NCBI GenBank assembly: GCA_039707465.1
Contig: CM077651.1
Span: 19,537,519-19,601,518 of the forward strand
From: Rhabdophis nuchalis
Lineage: Eukaryota > Chordata > Lepidosauria > Squamata > Natricidae
DNA: 64,000 nt
Reading direction: 5' to 3'
Shown piece after piece: positions 1-9,465 of the stretch. The translations under genes and the position numbers were made by a program. Under the pieces are notes generated by a model that was not told the origin of the DNA, did no database searches, and worked only from the letters and a program-made list of their open reading frames with translations. Within the stretch, counting starts at the first letter, position 1, and every line of letters starts with the position of its first letter.

Positions 1-7
1 TATTCAT

Positions 8-360
8 CTAAAGGGTAAAGGTCCCCCTCGCACATATGTGCTAGTCATTCTTGGCTCTAGGGGGTGGTGCTCATCTCCGTTTCAAAGCCAAAGAGCCAGC
101 ACTGTTTGAAGATGTCTCCGTGGTCATGTGGCTGGCATGACTAGATGCCAAATGCACATGGAACACTGTTACCTTCCTACCAAAGGTGATCCCTATTTTT
201 CTACTTGCATTTTTATGTGCTTTTGAACTGCTAGGTTGGCAGAAGCTGGGACAAGTAATGGAAGCTCAGTCCATTATGTGGAGCTAGGGATTCGAACTGC
301 CAAGCTGCCGACCTTTCTGATCAACAAGCTCAGCATCTTAGCCACTGAGCCACATTCATC
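8..360 (-). mobile_element. tRNA-derived SINE, Sauria SINE-like
   Basis: Read on the minus strand, it starts with a tRNA-like head (A-box-like tggctcagtggctaaga, B-box-like agttcgaatccc), passes through a body unrelated to tRNA and ends in ACCTTT/ACCCTT tail repeats at the left edge. That architecture fits squamate Sauria SINEs, which are thought to use BovB reverse transcriptase. It is close to full length (about 350 bp). A truncated second copy lies at 47189-47395. The family name comes from memory of its structure. Confidence 0.75.
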
Positions 361-1042
361 TCTTAAGATCTAATTTTATAAGATTGAGGCAGGTGGCAAC
401 ATCTAACTGACCTTCTTGTGAGAAAGTAAAGAATGTTGGTTGAACCTGATAGCATTATGCTGGGAACTCTGCCTTCTCCTCCCGCCTCCCTCCCTCTTTT
501 CTCTCTCCTCTAGATTTATCTCTATCATTTCTACCTCTACTTCTATGTCTACCTTACCTCTACCTATCTCTTGACAGATGGTGATGTCAAACCTCTCCAA
601 GTAATCAGAAGTTAAGCTTCTCCCGATGAAGTCTTCATTGTTATTTCTCCTCTTCTTTTCCTAGTTCACATGCTTTCTATAACTGTGATGCAACGTGCAA
701 AGGAATAAAACAACATACATAACAACAATGTATTGGTAAGCCTGAATGTGTATTCCTTACTAGGAAAAACAAATCTGTTTAGAGTCTGCTAATAAAATAG
801 TATTAACTTTATTGTGTGTTAAGATCATAAGAAGATGTTTGATTTCATAAAGCTGTAATGAATTATTTATGCATTTAGTTGGACTAATTAAAATATTGTT
901 TATCAAAAGATTCATTTTAAAATAATGGAGAAAATGCAGGATTCTTTAAATATTTAGACCCACATATTTTCATAAAACATAAACCCACAAAAATAACTTG
1001 ATGAGATGTTTTAACAAGATATATTATATAATTCACTTTATG
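361..1042. other. Intergenic, AT-rich, no gene seen
   Basis: A short pyrimidine-rich stretch (about 470-570) is followed by AT-rich sequence with no recognised coding or repeat signature. The 65-residue minus-strand frame at 403-600 is low-complexity (Glu/Arg-rich) and comes from the CT-rich tract. Confidence 0.6.
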
Positions 1043-1230
1043 ATTTAAACCAGGGGTCCCCAACCTTTTTTTCACCAGGGACCGGTTTCATTTTAAAGAA
1101 AATTCTGCGGACCGGCTGAGGGGCTCAGCAGTCATGTGACTGGGTGGGCGTGGCCAACTTTGAAAATGTGAAACTCACTTAACAATGATCTTGGTTAGCA
1201 ACCAAACTTTTGGCCTCAACTGTGGTCATA

Positions 1231-1600
1231 AGTTCTTTCTTTCTTTCTCTCTCTCTCTTTCTTTCTCTTACTTTGTCTCTGTCTCTCTTTTTTTCTCTCG
1301 CTATTTCTTTCTTTCTCTCTTTCCCTTTCTCTCTATTTCTTTCTCTTTCCCTCTTTCTGTATCTTTTCCTGTCTCTTTCTTTCCTTTCTGTCTCTTTCTC
1401 TCTGTCTGTCTTTCTCTCTCCCACTTTTTTCTTTCTTTCTCTCTTTGTGTCTCTCCTTCATCCGCCCATTTCTGTCACTCTGTGTGTGTGCGTGTGCGTG
1501 TGTCTGTCTATCTTGCATTCATTCAATCACTCCTTCTGTGTCTCTGTCTATCTTTCTCTCCCTCCCTCCCTCTGTCTCTCTATGTGTGTCTGTCGTCGTC
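1231..1600. repeat. Polypyrimidine TTTC/TCTC tract with a GT-rich segment
   Basis: Degenerate (TTTC)n and (TC)n run from about 1231 to 1450, with a (GT/GC)n stretch near 1482-1502 and more CT repeats to about 1580. It lies inside the hAT element and gives Ser/Leu/Phe-rich frames on one strand and Arg/Lys/Glu-rich frames on the other. Confidence 0.9.
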
Positions 1601-1679
1601 ATCATCGTCCCGTCGTCCCACCCCCAGCCTCCTCATCCCGCCTGCCACGCTTGGTCGCTCGTTTGCTCGTTCAGGCTCC

Positions 1680-2045
1680 GTGGCTGGATAGGTGACGGGC
1701 TGGAGAGGAGGAGGAGGGAGGGGGCTCTTCCTCCACCCTCGTCGATGGAGGGACTCCTGTGCGCCGCCGGAGCAACCCGCCAGTTCCCTCCCCAGCCCGC
1801 AGAGCCTCCGCAGTCCCTGGAAGAAAATGAGTGGCCGGCATGCCAGCAGGGGAGGGAATCGGTGGCCGGTCCGGCGGCGTCCAGGAATCCTTCCGTCGAC
1901 GAGGGTGGAGGAAGAGGCACACTCCAACGGCGCGAACAGCCGCGCCTGCGTTCTCCCGCGCGCTGTGCTCAGGGGGCTGCCTCCTCCTCCCTCCTCCTCC
2001 TCTCTAGCCCTGAGGCCCGGCTCCCATCCAGCCATGGACTGGCAC
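1680..2045. repeat. Large GC-rich imperfect inverted repeat inside the hAT element
   Basis: The left arm (about 1682-1800) reads gctggata...gagaggaggaggaggg...ctcttcctccaccctcg...cgccgccgg...ttccctcccc. The same landmarks occur in order on the opposite strand of about 1850-2040. The right arm carries roughly 60 extra bases (about 1919-1980). The transcript or single strand could fold into a long hairpin. Confidence 0.85.
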
Positions 2046-2084
2046 CGGTCCGCGGCCCGGGGGTTGGGGACCCCTGATTTAAAC

Positions 2085-2555
2085 AACCCCTCCGCCAAAA
2101 TTATCATTTTTAGTATTTCAAATATGTCATTTTCTTTCGAAGCATAAAATTAAAAGACAATAGCAAGTTGCTCGGGTTGATTTTAGTTGCTGGTTCTGTC
2201 ACAAAGAAGCAACAGTATCTGACATTTTACAAGGATTATACCAGCAATATTTTCTGCAGGGAAAAGTGTTTCATCATTGTATCAATAAACAGGATTAAAT
2301 TAGTTTGCAATGTATCATTCTGTCTGGTTGTGAACCTTTTACATATCCTGCCATTTTTCCCCCTAATGCCCTTTAAAATAAAACATCTATTGCATTATAG
2401 TTAATTATGAACAATAGACATAGTCAATGTTATGGGACCATTTTTGAATAAAGGTAGGAAGAGACAAACTTTTTAACTATGAGATGGTTATGAACAGTAC
2501 ATTTCCTTTATTTACATCAATAGGAAATTTAAGGCAGTGATATACTAATTATCTC
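2085..2555. other. Intergenic, AT-rich
   Basis: No gene, repeat family or RNA signature recognised. The 78-aa plus-strand frame at 2168-2404 has no recognisable motif. Confidence 0.55.
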
Positions 2556-2622
2556 AAGGAAGGAAGGAAGGAAGGAAGGAAGGAAGGAAGGAAGGAAGGA
2601 AGGAAGGAAGGAAGGAAGGAAG
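2556..2622. repeat. (AAGG)n microsatellite
   Basis: About 17 near-perfect AAGG units, directly upstream of an R4-like LINE remnant. Confidence 0.97.
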
Positions 2623-2629
2623 ACTTTCC

Positions 2630-2878
2630 ATATCTTCTCCAGTTCCTCCTTTATGTCCTGATACTTCTCCATATTCCTTTTTTCCTGAAGTTGTTGTCAA
2701 TTGGCACTTCTTGTCTATTACACATTGGTCTTTGGTCCTTATCTACTAGCACAATATCTGGTTGCTTGACTAGCCTGCCTTCTGTATCAGGAAATCCCAC
2801 AACATCTTAGCTTTCATATTCTCTATGACTTTCAGTGGGATCTCCCATCTTGACTTGGGAGAATCTGTCCCATATGCT
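2630..2878 (-). pseudogene. R4/Dong-like LINE remnant, C-terminal endonuclease region
   Basis: Minus-strand translation, with gaps, gives fragments such as KQPDIVLVDKDQR, then a VAIP-like segment, then ...EYEKLKKYQ...EELEKMW. This matches in order the C-terminal part of the longer copy at 12264-14090 (PDITIV...IDIAIPGDA...KYRDLQIEVERLW). The fragment is short, diverged and has no continuous frame. Confidence 0.55.
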
Positions 2879-2881
2879 ATA

Positions 2882-3111
2882 CAGTAATCCCTCGTTTTCC
2901 GCGGCTTCATTTTCCGCGGCTTCAGTGCTTCGCGGGTTTTTCAATAGCAAAAAAATGCATCGGTAGGAGGCAAGCGCCCCCTAGTGCTTGCTTTAAACGG
3001 TGTCCACCAACTCAAGTTTCCGGTATAGATATACAGAATCCTACTTCGCGGTTTTTCAGTTTCCGCGGAAGGGTCCGGTCCCGATTAACCGTGAAAAACG
3101 AGGGATTACTG
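2882..3111 (+). mobile_element. Tigger/pogo-like MITE, complete, TA target duplication
   Basis: The inverted termini are cagtaatccctcgttttccgcgg at the left and its complement at the right (...cgagggattactg). TA flanks both sides (2880-2881 and 3112-3113). It is 230 bp long with no coding capacity. The terminal form and TA duplication fit the Tc1/mariner-pogo group. Confidence 0.85.
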
Positions 3112-3215
3112 TACATATATTTTTGTATGTATAATAAATGCTACTTGGTCATGCTCTATAAATCTTTTCTTTTTAACAGTGTTGCTGAACAGGTTCAGAC
3201 AAATATACTTTAAAG

Positions 3216-3443
3216 CAATGGTGAAAGTTTTTTTTTAAACTACCGGTTCTGAAGGGATGGCTTGGTGGGCGTGACGTGGCTTGGTGGGGTGGCTTGGTGG
3301 GAGTAGCAGGGTAAGGATACTGCAAAATCTCCATTGCCACCCCACTCTGGGACCAGTTCTCTGAACTACTCATAATTTCCACTATTGGTTCTCCAAATAC
3401 TCAAAATGTTGGCTATCAGTTCTCCAGAAACTGTCAGAACCTG
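3216..3443 (+). mobile_element. hAT-like MITE (family with taccggttct core), degraded right end
   Basis: It begins caatggtgaaag and holds actaccggttctgaa and gaccagttctctgaactac, as in the copy at 17202-17439. The flanks ctttaaag (3208-3215) and ctttgaag (3444-3451) match at 7 of 8 bases, as expected for an aged hAT duplication. The usual end ...tttcacccctg is partly deleted. Confidence 0.72.
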
Positions 3444-3451
3444 CTTTGAAG

Positions 3452-4100
3452 TCTTCGTGTTAACTGGGAGATCATAGCCATTTCAAGAAATAATGTCCAT
3501 CTCCTGCAGTAGATGATACTTTTATCAGCTACCAAACCAAAAATGATTCTTTGCTTAATGTAACACAAATAATTCATTTCATTTGGCATATGCTGCTTCT
3601 GTTCAAATAGCTATATGTCTGCATTTTTTTTCTTACAATTCTTTTACAAAAGTCAGCATAAAGAAAGAGGAGTAAATAGGATCTATTTTATATATATATG
3701 CAAATGAATAATTCATTTGAGTGCTTCACAAATAATACACAATCATTTTCGGCTTGGAAAATGCAGAATTTACTTTATTTCTTTATTCATGCATGTATAA
3801 TGTTCACATTTATTGGTTAGAAAATGATATATAAAAAGCTGCCACAAGGAATACCAACCTGAATATCAATTTACTGTGAATCCAGAGGTATTCAAAAACA
3901 AACAAAGCAGAATAGTTTTGTTGAATCATCTGGGAAGTGCAGTCCAAAACCACATTCCTTGTTATTAAATTTCATTTTCCTTATTTATTTGCAGGTTGAC
4001 AGTAGACTTCCATAATGGTCATGGAATCTGACATAATTACAATATTGGATTTACAACTAATGACACCCAAGCAAACTTTCAGAGTGGTGCTTTTAGTGAA
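3452..4100. other. Intergenic, AT-rich
   Basis: AT-rich single-copy-looking sequence. No frame longer than chance and no repeat family recognised. Confidence 0.55.
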
Positions 4101-4104
4101 CCAG

Positions 4105-4525
4105 TTTTTAGTTGTGTCTGACCCATTGTGACCCCATGGAAAACATTCCTCCAGGCCTTCCTGTCCTCTACCATCCTCAGGGGTCCATTTAAGCTCACGC
4201 CGACTGCTTCAGTGACTCCATCCAGCCACCTCATTCTATGCCATCCCATTTTTCTTTTGCCCTCAAACTTTCCACCATTAGGCTCTTCTCCAGTAAGTCC
4301 TTCCTTCTCATTAGGTGGCCAAAGTACTTGAGTTTTAGGACCTGGCCTTCTAAAGAGCAGTCAGTGTTGATCTCCTCTAGGTCTGACTCATTTGAGTGCC
4401 TTGCATTCCAAGGGATTCGTGGGAGTCTTCTCCAGCATCATAGTTCAAAGGCCTCAATTCTTTGGCACTCAGCCTTTCTTATGGTCCAACTTTCACAATC
4501 ATACATTGCAACTGGAAAACCAGTT
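4105..4525 (-). mobile_element. BovB (RTE-clade) LINE 3' end
   Basis: On the minus strand the order is: gaaagttggacc, a Glu/Lys-rich coding remnant (aaggctgagtgccaaagaattga), ...tactttggccacctaatgag..., then the 3' end gttttccatggggtcacaatgggtcagacac. These are landmarks of BovB elements, which are abundant in squamates and in ruminants, where horizontal transfer has been proposed. Reading frames on either strand are interrupted. Confidence 0.85.
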
Positions 4526-4529
4526 GAGG

Positions 4530-4882
4530 ACTACATCTACTTAATCTAAGAATAACTATTTGGTGAGATGCCTATGTGATTCCCTCCAAATATATGTTTA
4601 GTCTTATTATTAGGCAAAGTATTAAACAATAACATAAAACATGGCTACTTCTTCTTTGTTGTCCAAAATATCCATTTTAAATGAAAACTTAATAGATGTT
4701 TTGAACTCTTCTATCCAATTAGCTGGTATTTGTGGACATGGAAACTCCATGATTGCTATCACTCACTCCTGCATCCCACTTGCCCAGATCCTCAAAATTT
4801 ACCTAGAATTAAATTTCCCTGCCTCTGCACTGCATATGAAAATAAGTATTTGTTTAAAGTATATGTAATGCCTATTGTCCTA
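4530..4882. other. Intergenic
   Basis: No recognised feature. Short plus-strand frames (75 aa) lack motifs. Confidence 0.5.
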
Positions 4883-4962
4883 AGAGAAAGAGAGAGGGAG
4901 GGGAGAGAGAGAGAGAGGGAGGGAGGGAGGGAGGGAGAGAGAGAGAGAGAGACGGAGAGAGA
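4883..4962. repeat. GA-rich microsatellite
   Basis: (GA)n and (GGGA)n mixed array of about 80 bp. Confidence 0.95.
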
Positions 4963-5024
4963 TTCATTATTTCCTAAAGATAACCTATGGAATGGGGGAA
5001 TGAAAATCCATACATATTTTATAT

Positions 5025-5271
5025 AGCAATGGCACTTAGACTTAAAAACCTCTTCACAGCACTTTTTACAGCCCTCTGTAAAGCAGTTTACAGAGTTTAC
5101 AGCCTATTGACCCCAACAATATGGGTTTCTCATTTTAACGATCTCAGAAGGATAGAAGGCTAAGTCAACCTTGAGCCTGGAGAGATTCAATCTGCCAAAT
5201 TGCAGTCAACTGGCAGTCAGCAGAAGTAGCCTGCAGTACTGCATTCTAACCACTGCGCTGACATGGCTCAT
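5025..5271 (-). mobile_element. tRNA-derived SINE, family B
   Basis: The minus strand begins gagccatgtcagcgcagtggttagaatgcagtactgcaggct in outline (A box in tggttagaatgc), has a degraded B box (agattgaatctc) and a body with aaggttgacttagcc, and ends ...gtaaagtgctgtgaag...taagtgccattg. It is the same family as copies at 21828-22053, 29469-29711, 30098-30309 with 31035-31065, and 44921-45154. The 3' end resembles CR1/L2 LINE tails. Confidence 0.78.
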
Positions 5272-5319
5272 GTACTTTTGCCTAATATACTTCGTCCCTA
5301 GCAATTTTCCCTAATGTCT

Positions 5320-5323
<4 letters not shown>

Positions 5324-5363
<40 letters not shown>
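5324..5363. repeat. (TA)n microsatellite
   Basis: About 20 TA units. Confidence 0.97.
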
Positions 5364-5365
<2 letters not shown>

Positions 5366-5439
5366 CCCTTTAATAGTATAACCTATGTTGGACAGTTCCT
5401 TCCTTTCTTCCTCACTCTGAACCTCCCTCCCTTCTTCCC

Positions 5440-5825
5440 TTCTTTTCCATCTTTCAGATTTTTCCTGAATGCCATCACTCTGCTAAACAGATAATTCCCA
5501 CAACACTGCCAAACTACTTACTAAGACTGTATTATTATTATTCTTCTCATCCTTCCTATTACCTATCTCCTCCCACTCAAGACAATAACCATGTTGCTTG
5601 TATTTTTATGATTTATATTGTTCTGTTTGTTTCCTAGTATGATTTGATTGTTTATTAGAAACCAATGACTATCACTAAATGTTGTATCTTATGATTCTTG
5701 ATGAATGTATTTTTCGTTCTTTTTTCTTTTTATGTACACTGAGAGCATATGCACCAAAGACAAATTTGTTGTGTCGAATCACACCAATAAAGAATTCTAT
5801 TCTATTCTATTCTATTCTATTCTAT
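5440..5825 (+). mobile_element. CR1-family LINE 3' end (snake CR1 type) with (ATTCT)n tail
   Basis: The 3' untranslated segment reads gcatatgcaccaaagacaaat...gaatcacaccaataaagaattct and then runs into (ATTCT)n at 5793-5825. This terminal form and its pentamer tail have been reported to seed (AATAG)n arrays in snake genomes. Upstream sequence (gccatcactctgctaaacag) is also characteristic. No open frame survives. Confidence 0.85.
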
Positions 5826-6099
5826 CTGAAGAACTGCACCACCAAAACATGTGCACTGCAAAATGTAAGGGATACTCACATACTGTAGTAATGTGTATAT
5901 TGGTTGGAAAGGTATAACATTAACAGGATTTCCTATTAGAATGCATCCAGGCTTATTTTCTTTCCTATAATTTACCGTATTTGCTGGCGCATAAGACGAC
6001 TTTTTGGCCCCGAAAAACATGCCTCCAAGTGGGGGGGGTCGTCTTATACGGCGGGTCATCCGCGAGGTCCTGTTGTGTGTCTGTTAGACTCTGATTCCC

Positions 6100-6735
6100 T
6101 CCCCCCGTCTTTCTCTCGCTCTCTGCCCAGAGCGAGAGAAAGACGGGGGGGAGGGAATCAGAGTCTAACAGACACACAGAGGGAGAAGAGAGAGGGGGAA
6201 GGAGGAAACCCTCCACAGCCGCGCGGAGACTCCACGCCGTCTCCGCGCGGCTGTGGAGGGTTTCCTCCTACCCCCTCTGTCTCTTCCCCCTCTGTGTGTC
6301 TGTTAGACTCTGACTCCCTCCCCCCCATCTTTCTACAGACACACAGAGGGAGAAGAGAGAGGGGGAAGGAGGAAACCCTCCACAGCCGCGCGGAGACTCC
6401 ACGCCGTCTCCGCGCGGCTGTGGAGGGTTTCCTCCTTCCCCCTCTCTCTTCCCCCTCTGTGTGTCTGTTAGACTCTGATTCCCTCCCCCCCCCGTCTTTC
6501 TACAGACACACAGAGGGAGAAGAGAGAGGGGGAAGGAGGAAACCCTCCACAGCCGCGCGGAGACTCCACGCCGTCTCCGCGCGGCTGTGGAGGGTTTCCT
6601 TCTTCCCCCTCTCTCTTCCCCCTCTGTGTCTGTTAGACTCTGATTCCCCCCCCCCCGCCTTTCTACAGACACACCGAGGGGAAAGAGAGAGGGGGAAGGA
6701 GGAAACCCTCCACAGCCGTGCGGAGACGCCGTCTC
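6100..6735. repeat. Tandem ~165-bp hairpin minisatellite
   Basis: The landmark ttctacagac occurs at 6331, 6498 and 6661, giving periods of 167 and 163 bp. Each unit is itself an inverted repeat. The arm with gagggggaaggaggaaaccc and cacagccgcgcggaga is followed by a loop of about 10 bp (ctccacgccg) and then its complement. A partial unit lies at 6100-6330 and a truncated, diverged one at 6661-6735. Frames of 238 and 365 aa across this block are products of the repeat. Confidence 0.93.
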
Positions 6736-7400
6736 CAGGAGAGGTGGTGGCAGTCCACGGAGGGCGGATGCCCACTTCTCGCTGCGGGTGAAAGAGCCGC
6801 CGTCCACCTCTTGGCGGGAGGAGGAGGAGGAGGTGGCGGCGGCAGAAGAGCGGACGGGCGGGGTGGGGCTGGAGACAGAGAAAGCCGCGAGGCCGAGGCC
6901 GCTCTGGCGCACGAGTGCAGAGGCATCGGTTGCCCTGGCATATGGCAGCATGGGCGCGCGCTCAGGGAAAGGCAGGGAAGGTGGGAAGAGCGCCCCCCCC
7001 ATTCCTCCCCGCCCGCCAACGGTAGCCCCGCCGCCAGAAGTGGAGGGCCTGGTTGCCAAGGGGAATGGGGAAGCATCCCTCCTCCCCCGGCACCAGCAGC
7101 GTGGGAGCTGGACGGTAAGCAGGCAAGCGATCTTGTCGCTCTCGTGCCCAAGCAGGTGCCTCTGCTGCTGCTGCTCCCCTCCCCGCCTCACCCCTTTCCA
7201 AACCCTGGTAATATGGTGGAAGAGGGGGGAGGGAAAGAAGGAAGGGTGGGTGAGTTGCTTTCCCGGGAAGCTGGTGGCAGGGGCTTTTCCTATGTGGCCT
7301 TGGATCGCTCCTTTCCACCACCCCCTCCTCACCGTTTCTCTGCCTGCTCTGCACCTTTTCCCCAAGAAATCGGTAGAATCAGGGTGATGTGGCCTGTGGA
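6736..7400. other. GC-rich single-copy cargo within the TA-flanked element
   Basis: GC-rich, CpG-containing sequence, unlike the AT-rich surroundings. It includes short gcggcggcag, cgggcggggtgggg and ctgctgctgctg runs. Overlapping frames of 130-365 aa exist on both strands and are Pro/Gly/Arg-rich, as GC-rich DNA gives by chance. I recognise no protein domain. It could be captured host promoter or exon DNA, or part of the element's normal body. Confidence 0.5.
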
Positions 7401-7639
7401 GAGATTAATTTGCCGGGAGTTTGAAGTATTGGGTGATGAGGGACGGATTGAAACAAATTTCAGTCATTGTATTGTTGATATTTGTCCAGCAGTCAAACGT
7501 TTTATTTGGTGTGTGGAAGGTGTGCGGAAGAGGAGGTAGTCTTATACGGGGAGTATATAACAAACTCTATATTTTGAGTGGAAATGATGGGAGGTCGTCT
7601 TATACGCCCAGTCATCTTATACGCCGGCAAATACGGTAT

Positions 7640-7962
7640 ATATAATTATATAATTCTATTCTCAACACCATCAGTTTCAACTCTGTCCTATTTTCTATCA
7701 ACTGCTCATGAAGGTTAACATTTATCTATAGATCACCAGTTCAGAAAATTAAGATTGCTAAGAAGACTGAACCCCAATAATCTAAGCCTTAAATGTACTT
7801 TAGTCTCCAAAATAAATCAGTGAGATATTAACCTGGCTTTGAATTTGTTTATGTGCTTTCTGCTTCTAAAAAAAAAGACTTATTTTGCAAAATAAACACA
7901 CTGATTTTACTTATTTCTCCAGTGGTTCCACTGAGAGTTAAGGAAGTGACCAGAAAGGCAAT
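7640..7962. other. Short AT-rich spacer between two large elements
   Basis: No recognised feature. Confidence 0.5.
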
Positions 7963-7964
7963 TA

Positions 7965-8357
7965 ACATATATTTTGGAGTATAAGATGCACCAGAGTATA
8001 AGATGCACTGAGGTTTTGAAGAGGCAGATTTTTTTAAAAATGTAGGTAGGTAGATAGAGATAGAGAGGGAGAGAAAGAGAGAGAAATACAGTAGGTAGAT
8101 AGGGAGAGAGAGAGTAGGTAGGGAGGGAGGGGGAGGGAGGGAGGGGGAGAGAGAGAGAAATATAGTAGATAGGTAGGGAGAGAGAGAGTGTAGATAGGTA
8201 GGTAGGTAGAGGGATAGAGAGAGAGAATTAGAGATAGAGAGAAATACAGTAGATAGGTAGGGAGAGAGAGAGGGTGGGTAGGTATATAGAGGGGGGAGAG
8301 AAATAAAGTAGATAGATAGGTAAAGAGAGTGTGTAGTTAGGTAGGGAGAGGGATAGG

Positions 8358-8423
<66 letters not shown>

Positions 8424-9079
8424 CAGTAGACAGGTAGGTAGAGAGAGAGAGTAGGTAGGTAGGTAGGTAGGTAGGTAGGTAGGTAGGTAGATGTTTCCAG
8501 GTGTATTTACCCATGTGTTGGAGAAGGAAATCACTGACCACCTTTGGAACAAATCTTTGTTTCTGCAGGCACAGTACTTGACCAACGTAATTCTCATCAA
8601 TCACTCTAACTAAACAGCTTTCCAAAAGGGGGGGGGGAAACGTTTTGCACTTTGCAAACCTTCCCCAAACGGCCCATTTTTTGTGAAAATGGGTCCACTT
8701 TTTTTTCAAATAAAAGGCATGAATAGCCTTGGGGGGGGGGGGCTTGCAGAGTGCTCCTGGGTGGGTGGGTGGGGTAAAAAATGAGCAAGAAAACAGCACA
8801 TTTATCGCGAAAACGGGCCTTTTTTGGTCAAAAAAATTGCATGCATAGCCTTATGGGGCTGGGGAGGGGGCAAAAATGCTCTATTTTTTGCTCATTTCTG
8901 CCCTTCCCAGCCCCCAGGAGCTCTCTGGAAGCCTCCATAAGGGTATGTGTGCGGCCATTTTGGTGAAGGGGCAGGGTTTCAGGAGGCAAAAAGTGCTGTA
9001 TTTGATGTATAGGACGCACCCAGATTTTCAGCCTCTTTTTAGAGGAAAAAAGGTGTGTCTTATACCCTGAAAAATATGG
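7965..9079 (-). mobile_element. TA-flanked inverted-repeat element with GTAG/GA microsatellites
   Basis: The left end (acatatattttggagtataag) and right end (cttataccctgaaaaatatgg) are inverted relatives of ccgtatttttcggagtataag. TA flanks it (7963-7964 and 9080-9081). It has the same inner landmarks as 49191-50030, but on the opposite strand: cacatgggtaaatacacc, tgctgtgcctgcagaaacaaa, aaaatgggc blocks. Length is 1,115 bp. The 316-aa minus-strand frame is Ser/Leu/Tyr-rich and driven by the microsatellite. Confidence 0.85.
8040..8490. repeat. Complex (GTAG)n/(GA)n microsatellite block
   Basis: Alternating GTAG/GATAG and GAGA stretches, with a long (GA)n run at about 8358-8420 and (GTAG)n at about 8452-8490, all inside the TA-flanked element. 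The complementary CTAC/TC block recurs in the opposite-strand copy at 49749-49970. Confidence 0.93.
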
Positions 9080-9084
9080 TATAA

Positions 9085-9465
9085 AGACTAGGTAACTTGA
9101 ATGTCCTACATAGTTTGAAAACATTTCCAAGCATGTTTTGCTTTTCTTTCTTTTTTAAATATTGTTTGGTAATACATAAAATAAAGGTCAAACGTAACAT
9201 CAACAAACCACAGCATCATATGAGAGACTGTTTTGAACTTTTGAAATTTCCCAGCATCAGCAGATGCTGATCTGACTTACCTGCTCACTCCCTTCTACAA
9301 CTGTATGTTTTATAACAATTTTAAATATTGTGTATTTTATTTAAGTCAGTATGGAACACCAACATAGGAGCTATAACATACCTTGAGAATTTGTGCAGAC
9401 GTGATTAAACAGACTAGATAATATTCCTTGTGAAGGCATTCAGAAAGAATTAATATTATTATTAT
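9085..9465. other. Intergenic, AT-rich
   Basis: No gene or repeat recognised. It ends in a short (ATT)n run (9453-9465), against which the next LINE's 3' end abuts. Confidence 0.5.

Larger units (their letters stand above)
1051..2076 (+). mobile_element. Non-autonomous hAT transposon, complete, with 8-bp TSD
   Basis: The left terminus starts caggggtccccaacc and the right terminus ends ggttggggacccctg, an inverted pair. The flanks are a perfect 8-bp duplication atttaaac (1043-1050 and 2077-2084), the hallmark of hAT insertion. Inside, positions 1130-1230 form a module shared with another hAT MITE at 55986-56360. Then come a polypyrimidine/GT tract (1231-1590) and a GC-rich imperfect palindrome (about 1680-2045). 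There is no transposase. The many overlapping frames of 80-210 aa in 1185-2147 arise from low-complexity and palindromic DNA. Confidence 0.93.
5975..7636. mobile_element. Large TA-flanked inverted-repeat element with tandem hairpins and GC-rich cargo
   Basis: The terminal inverted repeats are ccgtatttgctggcgcataag at the left and the complement of cttatacgccggcaaatacgg at the right. TA flanks both ends (5973-5974 and 7637-7638). Subterminal copies of gtcgtcttata occur several times. The interior holds a roughly 165-bp tandem hairpin minisatellite (6100-6735) and a GC-rich non-repetitive block (about 6735-7400). No transposase was seen. Related elements lie at 7965-9079, 49191-50030, 63178-63601 and, more distantly, 27656-27889. 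The superfamily is uncertain; the TA duplication would fit Tc1/mariner-type transposons. Confidence 0.85.

Noticed and set aside
4105..4525. A host exon, suggested by the 103-aa frame at 4238-4549
   Set aside because: The opposite strand matches the 3' end of BovB in order, which explains the sequence fully.
6268..7365. A 365-aa minus-strand open frame and a 273-aa plus-strand frame (6718-7539)
   Set aside because: They run through the tandem hairpin minisatellite and the GC-rich block. Composition is Pro/Gly/Arg/Ser-rich, opposite strands are equally open, and no domain is visible.
7849..8799. 316-aa minus-strand frame with repeated Ser-Leu-Ser runs
   Set aside because: Driven by GTAG/GA microsatellites inside a MITE.
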